DNA from: an uncultured Pseudomonadota bacterium
GTDB taxonomy: Bacteria > SAR324 > NAC60-12
DNA length: 10,750 bases
NCBI GenBank assembly: GCA_913052275.1
Contig: CAJXDX010000050.1
Coordinates: 1-10,750, forward strand
Direction: 5' to 3'
Below the pieces are notes generated by a model. It searched no databases. It worked only from the letters and a program-made list of their open reading frames with translations, and was not told where the DNA came from. This document shows positions 7,583 through 10,750 of this stretch, piece by piece. How positions within the stretch are numbered: the stretch's first letter is position 1; each line of letters starts with the position of its first letter. Made by a program: the position numbers and the translations under genes.

Positions 7583-7611
7583 CTGACTTCAGTTCACTAG
7601 TCTGCTATAAT
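7583..7611 (+). promoter_or_regulatory. Sigma-70 type promoter with extended -10
   Basis: CTGACT at 7583-7588 shares TGAC with the -35 consensus. After exactly 17 bases comes a perfect TATAAT at 7606-7611, preceded by TGC, which makes an extended -10 (TGnTATAAT). Transcription would start near 7618, about 70 bases before the exported protein's ATG at 7687. Confidence 0.6.
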
Positions 7612-7635
7612 CACTATGCATATTTTTTACTGATT

Positions 7636-7649
7636 TATTTAGCTAAATA
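7636..7649. repeat. 14-base perfect palindrome in the leader of the exported protein gene
   Basis: TATTTAGCTAAATA is a perfect inverted repeat located about 25 bases after the -10 of the plus-strand promoter. It could be an operator for a dimeric regulator. In DNA this AT-rich, a chance palindrome is also plausible. Confidence 0.3.
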
Positions 7650-7686
7650 TATATTACTGAATTAGCAGATTTGTTCAGATTTTCAA

Positions 7687-8424
7687 ATGAATAAGCTTAA
7701 AAATATTTTTTTGTTTTTTTTCCCAGTAGTTACGCTGCTAACCTCAGCAAATCTTTCCGGAGCAGTCGAAATATTCTCAAGAGACCCTGATCACCGGGGA
7801 GTGATAGAATTTGCCTCATACCAAATTTACCCTGAAAACAGGGTTGGCAATGGGATCTATCTTGAAAAAAAACTTTTGGATTCCCATCCGCAGAGGGTGA
7901 TTCTTAAAATTGTTAACATTAAAGATACTGACAACCATGTATATCTTTATAGTGGTTTAAACGGAGTGCTCGGACTTGATATTGTGAAAAATGATACAGG
8001 GGAAGACGTACGATTCTGGAAGGTTGATCCGGAGTTTTATCAGTATTCAAACAGGACTTCAGGGACAAGAAGAGTGTTCAGGATTTTTGAGGATAAAATC
8101 ATCCCCTTACTGCCAAATCTTCGCACTGGCACAGGTGTCGCTGCATCACAAACTCACGCGGTTTTTTATCACATCTCCAATTCAAAAGTTGTCACCAGCA
8201 TCAATCAGAATGGACAGGAAACAACAAACAGAGTTTACACTTTCAGGCTCCATGTGATCAAACGCGATTTGGAGGGTGCAGTAAGTCTATATGACCTGCC
8301 GATTCAGGACGTCAATTACCTGCTGAAACTTGTTTGGGAAAACGAGCATTCTGTGAGTTATAAATTAAGTAATGGTGAAAAGCATATTATTGATTTACGT
8401 AAATATGCCCCCAGCCTTTTTTAA
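7687..8424 (+). CDS. Exported orphan protein, beta-rich
   Basis: A 245-residue protein I do not recognise. Residues 1-26 are a Sec signal peptide: MNKLK, a hydrophobic core rich in Phe, Val and Leu, then NLSGA before VEIFS. The mature part has no Cys, no lipobox and no further membrane helix, and alternates polar and hydrophobic residues as in a beta-sandwich (for example RVILKIVNI, HVYLYSG, RVYTFRLHVIKR). It should be periplasmic or secreted. The segment about 150-200, ending NRVYTFRLHV, faintly recalls the beta-sandwich edge of VirB9/TraK-type proteins. There is no secretion or conjugation gene nearby, so I give no function. The ATG has no Shine-Dalgarno, but the signal peptide beginning there supports it. 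A clear promoter lies 76 bases upstream. The HAD phosphatase follows after 73 bases with no terminator visible. Confidence 0.82.
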   Translation: MNKLKNIFLFFFPVVTLLTSANLSGAVEIFSRDPDHRGVIEFASYQIYPENRVGNGIYLEKKLLDSHPQRVILKIVNIKDTDNHVYLYSGLNGVLGLDIVKNDTGEDVRFWKVDPEFYQYSNRTSGTRRVFRIFEDKIIPLLPNLRTGTGVAASQTHAVFYHISNSKVVTSINQNGQETTNRVYTFRLHVIKRDLEGAVSLYDLPIQDVNYLLKLVWENEHSVSYKLSNGEKHIIDLRKYAPSLF

Positions 8425-8497
8425 AAATCTTACTTATCAATTTCTAATAATCAACATTTGAATCTTTTCTGGGCAAAAGACATCTTTAGAAAATAAA

Positions 8498-9178
8498 ATG
8501 AATCAGAAAATCTCCTGCTTAATCTATGACATGGACGGATTGCTTTTGGATACAGAAGGAATTTATACTGAGGTTACACAAGATATTGTAGGGGAATATG
8601 GAAAGGTTTTCGACTGGTCAGTCAAGAAGACAATCATAGGAAGACCTGCATCTCAGGCAGCAAAAATAATTGTAGAAAGTCTTGATTTGCCTATTACTCC
8701 GCAAGACTACCTGGATTCAAGAAAGGACGTATTAATCGAGAAATTTAAAAATACCCAGCCGCTGCCCGGTGCAAAAGAAATGACAACTCATTTTTTCAGG
8801 CATGGTATACCACAAGCAATTGCAACAAGTTCGTCTTCACCTATCTATGATGCAAAATATAAGAAACACAAAAAGTGGTTTTCACAATTCGCTCAAATTG
8901 TCCGTGGGGACGACCCTGAATTGAAACAGGGTAAGCCGGCTCCGGACATTTTTCTGCTTGCCGCAAAACGTCTCGGTGTTGAACCCTCAGAGTGTCTGGT
9001 TTTTGAAGACGCCCCGTCTGGAACTGAAGCCGCTATAGCAGCGGGAATGTCTGTTGTAGTTGTGCCTCATCCAGAAATGGACTGCAACCACTTTAAAAAT
9101 GCCTCTCAAATAATACCCTCATTAAATGATTTTGATCCAGAATCCTGGGGTCTGCCAGGATTTACTGAAAAGTTTTGA
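8498..9178 (+). CDS. HAD-superfamily phosphatase, pseudouridine-5'-phosphatase (HDHD1)-like
   Basis: A 226-residue cytosolic HAD subfamily IA hydrolase with all four motifs: DMDGLLLDTE (nucleophile Asp11, acid/base Asp13), ATSSS (Ser111), GKPAPD (Lys146) and FEDAPSG (Glu170, Asp171). The cap domain is the helical type between motifs I and II. Outside the catalytic motifs it matches the human HDHD1 protein, as recalled, in unusual detail: LLLDTE-IYT, the phrase HGIP-AIATSS, IVRGDDPEL-QGKP, and a C-terminus ending in a GLP motif. Pseudouridine-5'-phosphate is therefore the likeliest substrate, though 2-deoxyglucose-6-phosphate and other sugar phosphatases are close relatives. The start fits the family length although no ribosome site is visible. 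It may be co-transcribed with the exported protein upstream. No pseudouridine kinase or glycosidase gene is nearby. Confidence 0.9.
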   Translation: MNQKISCLIYDMDGLLLDTEGIYTEVTQDIVGEYGKVFDWSVKKTIIGRPASQAAKIIVESLDLPITPQDYLDSRKDVLIEKFKNTQPLPGAKEMTTHFFRHGIPQAIATSSSSPIYDAKYKKHKKWFSQFAQIVRGDDPELKQGKPAPDIFLLAAKRLGVEPSECLVFEDAPSGTEAAIAAGMSVVVVPHPEMDCNHFKNASQIIPSLNDFDPESWGLPGFTEKF

Positions 9179-9515
9179 TATAACAGGGATTCCTGCAAGT
9201 TGAATCAGATTTGGGGTCGTTAAATAAAACAACTTTGTCACAGCCATGAAATAGCCAAGAGCATGAATATAAATAGAAATAATACTTGAAACCGAGGTTT
9301 GACAATTATTGTAAATATTTGATTTAATTATCCCTGACTATTGTTTTCAAAGTAATCAAAAACAAGCCTGATTTTCAAGAGCTTATCCATTTTATGAATG
9401 GAACATGATGAATAAAGTGCTGGTTTAATGTAAGCCCGCAACATTTATGATCCTGCCTGATTCAGGTATGGCAAAAAATAAACAAAAATGCAATAACACC
9501 GAATAGTTTAAACAT
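9179..9515. other. 337-base intergenic region with promoter and long leader
   Basis: No gene is visible here. After the phosphatase stop there is only a weak CAGG/CCTG hairpin (about 9186-9197) without a T-run. A near-consensus promoter lies at 9299-9328, which leaves a leader of roughly 180 bases before the reductase ATG. The leader contains a six-pair hairpin, TCCATT/AATGGA (9386-9402), a small CCTGATTCAGG inverted repeat (9456-9466), and two tiny open frames (ATG 9405 to TAA 9428, and ATG 9468 to TAG 9506). I could not match it to a known riboswitch. Confidence 0.5.
9299..9328 (+). promoter_or_regulatory. Sigma-70 type promoter for the reductase/trpB2 operon
   Basis: A perfect TTGACA at 9299-9304 is followed after 18 bases by TTTAAT (9323-9328), 5 of 6 to consensus. 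ACAATTATTGT (9302-9312), an inverted repeat with a central T, overlaps the -35 and could be an operator. Transcription would begin near 9335. Confidence 0.6.
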
Positions 9516-10514
9516 ATGAGTGAAAATTCTTTTAAAGCTTTGGTCGTCAGTGAATCAGGTGATGGAACCTACACGCGTAAAGTTACTGATCGCTCTCTGG
9601 AAGATCTTCCAGAGGGAGAAGTTCTGCTTCGTGTGCGTTATTCATCACTGAACTACAAGGATGGACTTTCCTGCATCGGGAATCGTGGAGTGACTCGAAA
9701 TTATCCTCACACTCCCGGTATAGATGCCTCAGGTGAAGTGACCGAGAGCTCAGACTCAAGGTTTAAGCCCGGAGACCCAGTTGTTGTAACGGGTTATGAT
9801 TTAGGCATGAATACATCCGGAGGGTTTGGACAATACATACGCGTTCCAGCTGATTGGGTAGTGCCTTTACCGGAAGGGCTTTCACTTAAAGAGGCGATGA
9901 TATATGGCACCGCAGGCTACACCGCGGCACTTTCAGTTCACGCGTTGCAAAAACATGGTATTACTCCGGAACAGGGAGAGATCGTTGTAACGGGGTCAAC
10001 AGGAGGTGTTGGAAGCATTTCTGTATTGCTTCTTTCAAATTTAGGCTATGATGTGGTGGCATCAACAGGAAAATCCTCGGAAACAGATTTCCTGAAAGGA
10101 TTAGGTGCCAAAGAAATTATTGATCGGGATGAAGTAAATGATGATTCGAAGAAACCTTTACTTAAACAGCGCTGGGCAGGAGGAATTGACACAGTAGGCG
10201 ACACTACCTTAGCTACCTTGCTTAAAACCACAAAACAAAGAGGTGCTGTTGCAGCCACAGGATTAGTTGCTTCTGCTAATTTACCTACAACAGTTTATCC
10301 ATTTATTTTACGAGGAGTAAGTCTGTTGGGAATTGATTCTGGCGAAACCCCCATGAATCTGAGATGCCAGATCTGGAATAAACTTGCATCTGATTGGAAA
10401 TTCCCTCAGCTTAAACAGCTGTCAGTAGATTGTAACCTGGATGATCTAGGACCCGAAATCGATAAGATTCTTGCAGGTGGCCAACGGGGACGCGTAGTTG
10501 TAAATCTGCAGTAA
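9516..10514 (+). CDS. NADPH-dependent medium-chain reductase, AcuI/YhdH family (acrylyl-CoA reductase-like)
   Basis: A 332-residue zinc-independent medium-chain dehydrogenase/reductase. It has the N-terminal GroES-like catalytic domain, with the family phrase YSSLNYKDGLS at 42-52, TPGIDASGEV at 66-75 and SGGFGQYIRVP at 101-111. The Rossmann domain carries the nucleotide loop VTGSTGGVGS at 158-167. GIDSGETPMNLR (272-283) is the characteristic late motif of the YhdH/AcuI branch. Such enzymes reduce acrylyl-CoA to propionyl-CoA with NADPH, or related quinone and enone substrates, in the cytosol. The substrate here is not provable from sequence. The length is normal. An in-frame TAG at 9504 bounds the start, so the ATG at 9516 is the only good choice, although it lacks a Shine-Dalgarno. 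It has its own promoter about 190 bases upstream, and trpB2 follows after 34 bases. Confidence 0.9.
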   Translation: MSENSFKALVVSESGDGTYTRKVTDRSLEDLPEGEVLLRVRYSSLNYKDGLSCIGNRGVTRNYPHTPGIDASGEVTESSDSRFKPGDPVVVTGYDLGMNTSGGFGQYIRVPADWVVPLPEGLSLKEAMIYGTAGYTAALSVHALQKHGITPEQGEIVVTGSTGGVGSISVLLLSNLGYDVVASTGKSSETDFLKGLGAKEIIDRDEVNDDSKKPLLKQRWAGGIDTVGDTTLATLLKTTKQRGAVAATGLVASANLPTTVYPFILRGVSLLGIDSGETPMNLRCQIWNKLASDWKFPQLKQLSVDCNLDDLGPEIDKILAGGQRGRVVVNLQ

Positions 10515-10538
10515 TAAACAGTTTTTTTAATCTAATCT

Positions 10539-10542
10539 GGAG
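10539..10542 (+). promoter_or_regulatory. Ribosome binding site of trpB2
   Basis: GGAG lies six bases before the ATG at 10549, in the short gap after the reductase stop. It supports that start and translation from a shared transcript. Confidence 0.65.
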
Positions 10543-10548
10543 TAAATC

Positions 10549-10750
10549 ATGAGTGATACCGTTAAATACATCTTACCTGAATCAGAACTTCCAAAAAGCT
10601 GGTACAACATTACTGCCGATCTTCCTGAACCTCCTCCTCCTGTTTTGCATCCAGGCACTGGAGAACCTGTGGGGCCGGATGATTTAGCCCCCCTGTTTCC
10701 AATGGATCTTATTCTGCAGGAAGTCAGTTCCGAACGTTATGTAGACATTC
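10549..10750 (+). CDS. trpB: Tryptophan synthase beta chain, TrpB2 type (5' part only)
   Basis: The first 67 codons of a gene that continues beyond the window. The translation begins MSDTVKYILPESELPKSWYN and continues ITADLPEPPPPVLHPGTGEP, then VGPDDLAPLFPMDLILQEVS and SERYVDI. This is the diagnostic N-terminus of the long TrpB-like branch (TrpB2, TIGR01415), not canonical TrpB1, which pairs with TrpA. The enzyme is a pyridoxal-phosphate protein that makes tryptophan from indole and serine, or possibly O-phosphoserine. It often acts without a TrpA partner. The catalytic lysine and PLP-binding loop lie outside the window. It follows the reductase by 34 bases with GGAG ahead of the ATG, so it is probably in the same transcript. 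Confidence 0.92.
   Translation, partial: MSDTVKYILPESELPKSWYNITADLPEPPPPVLHPGTGEPVGPDDLAPLFPMDLILQEVSSERYVDI

Larger units (their letters stand above)
7461..7686. other. 226-base divergent intergenic region
   Basis: The region separates selB (minus) from the exported orphan (plus). It contains the plus-strand promoter at 7583-7611 and a 14-base palindrome at 7636-7649. I saw no convincing minus-strand promoter for selB. I looked for a selenocysteine tRNA here and found no T-arm or acceptor pairing. Confidence 0.55.

Noticed and set aside
7461..7583. 41-residue N-terminal extension of SelB from GTG 7583
   Set aside because: SelB proteins begin shortly before the P-loop, the added residues resemble no SelB, and there is no ribosome site.
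7461..7606. Selenocysteine tRNA gene next to selB
   Set aside because: No GGTTCRA-type T-arm, long variable arm or acceptor pairing can be formed from either strand.
9179..9515. Small genes or attachment site in the spacer
   Set aside because: The open frames are at most 12 codons, and there are no paired direct repeats, tRNA end or integrase.
10515..10548. T-run after the reductase as a terminator
   Set aside because: There is a run of seven T but no stem before it, and a ribosome site for trpB2 follows at once.

Overview
The window reads as chromosomal DNA of a Gram-negative, AT-rich bacterium with ordinary, densely packed genes. Two exported proteins with Sec-type signal peptides, one of them a TPR plus periplasmic-binding-protein fusion resembling LpoA-type penicillin-binding-protein activators, point to a diderm cell. 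SelB shows that the organism makes selenoproteins. A TauE/SafE permease paired with a small DUF1634-like membrane protein, plus a TrpB2-type tryptophan synthase beta chain, would fit a deltaproteobacterial-type lineage (Desulfobacterota or SAR324-like). That placement is inference from gene content only. There are no rRNA or tRNA genes, no CRISPR array, no insertion sequence and no integrase.

Layout. Positions 15-746 (+) hold an unrecognised, probably helical cytosolic protein that may begin before the window. Converging on it is a two-gene minus-strand operon (2172 to 794): a TauE/SafE permease, then a three-helix membrane protein. A 413-base AT-rich divergent spacer follows, with a candidate sigma-54 promoter ahead of a small acidic orphan protein (2586-3053, +). 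This protein converges on a second minus-strand operon and is separated from it by a stem-loop at 3054-3088. That operon runs from selB (start 7460) into the TPR/periplasmic-binding protein (5485-3107), with 16 bases between them. From 7687 on everything is on the plus strand: an exported orphan protein behind a good sigma-70 type promoter, a HAD phosphatase very like pseudouridine-5'-phosphatase (HDHD1), a 337-base spacer with a near-consensus promoter, an AcuI/YhdH-type NADPH-dependent reductase, and the first 67 codons of a TrpB2-type tryptophan synthase beta chain that runs out of the window.

How the genes fit together. Three gene pairs look co-transcribed: permease with small membrane protein, selB with the LpoA-like protein, and the reductase with trpB2. 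Only the first is an obvious functional pair. I found no strongly supported novel system. The more interesting points are the selB/LpoA-like operon, the LpoA-like protein that lacks a lipobox cysteine, the sigma-54-like control of a small acidic orphan, the HDHD1-like phosphatase, and the reductase/TrpB2 pairing with its long leader.
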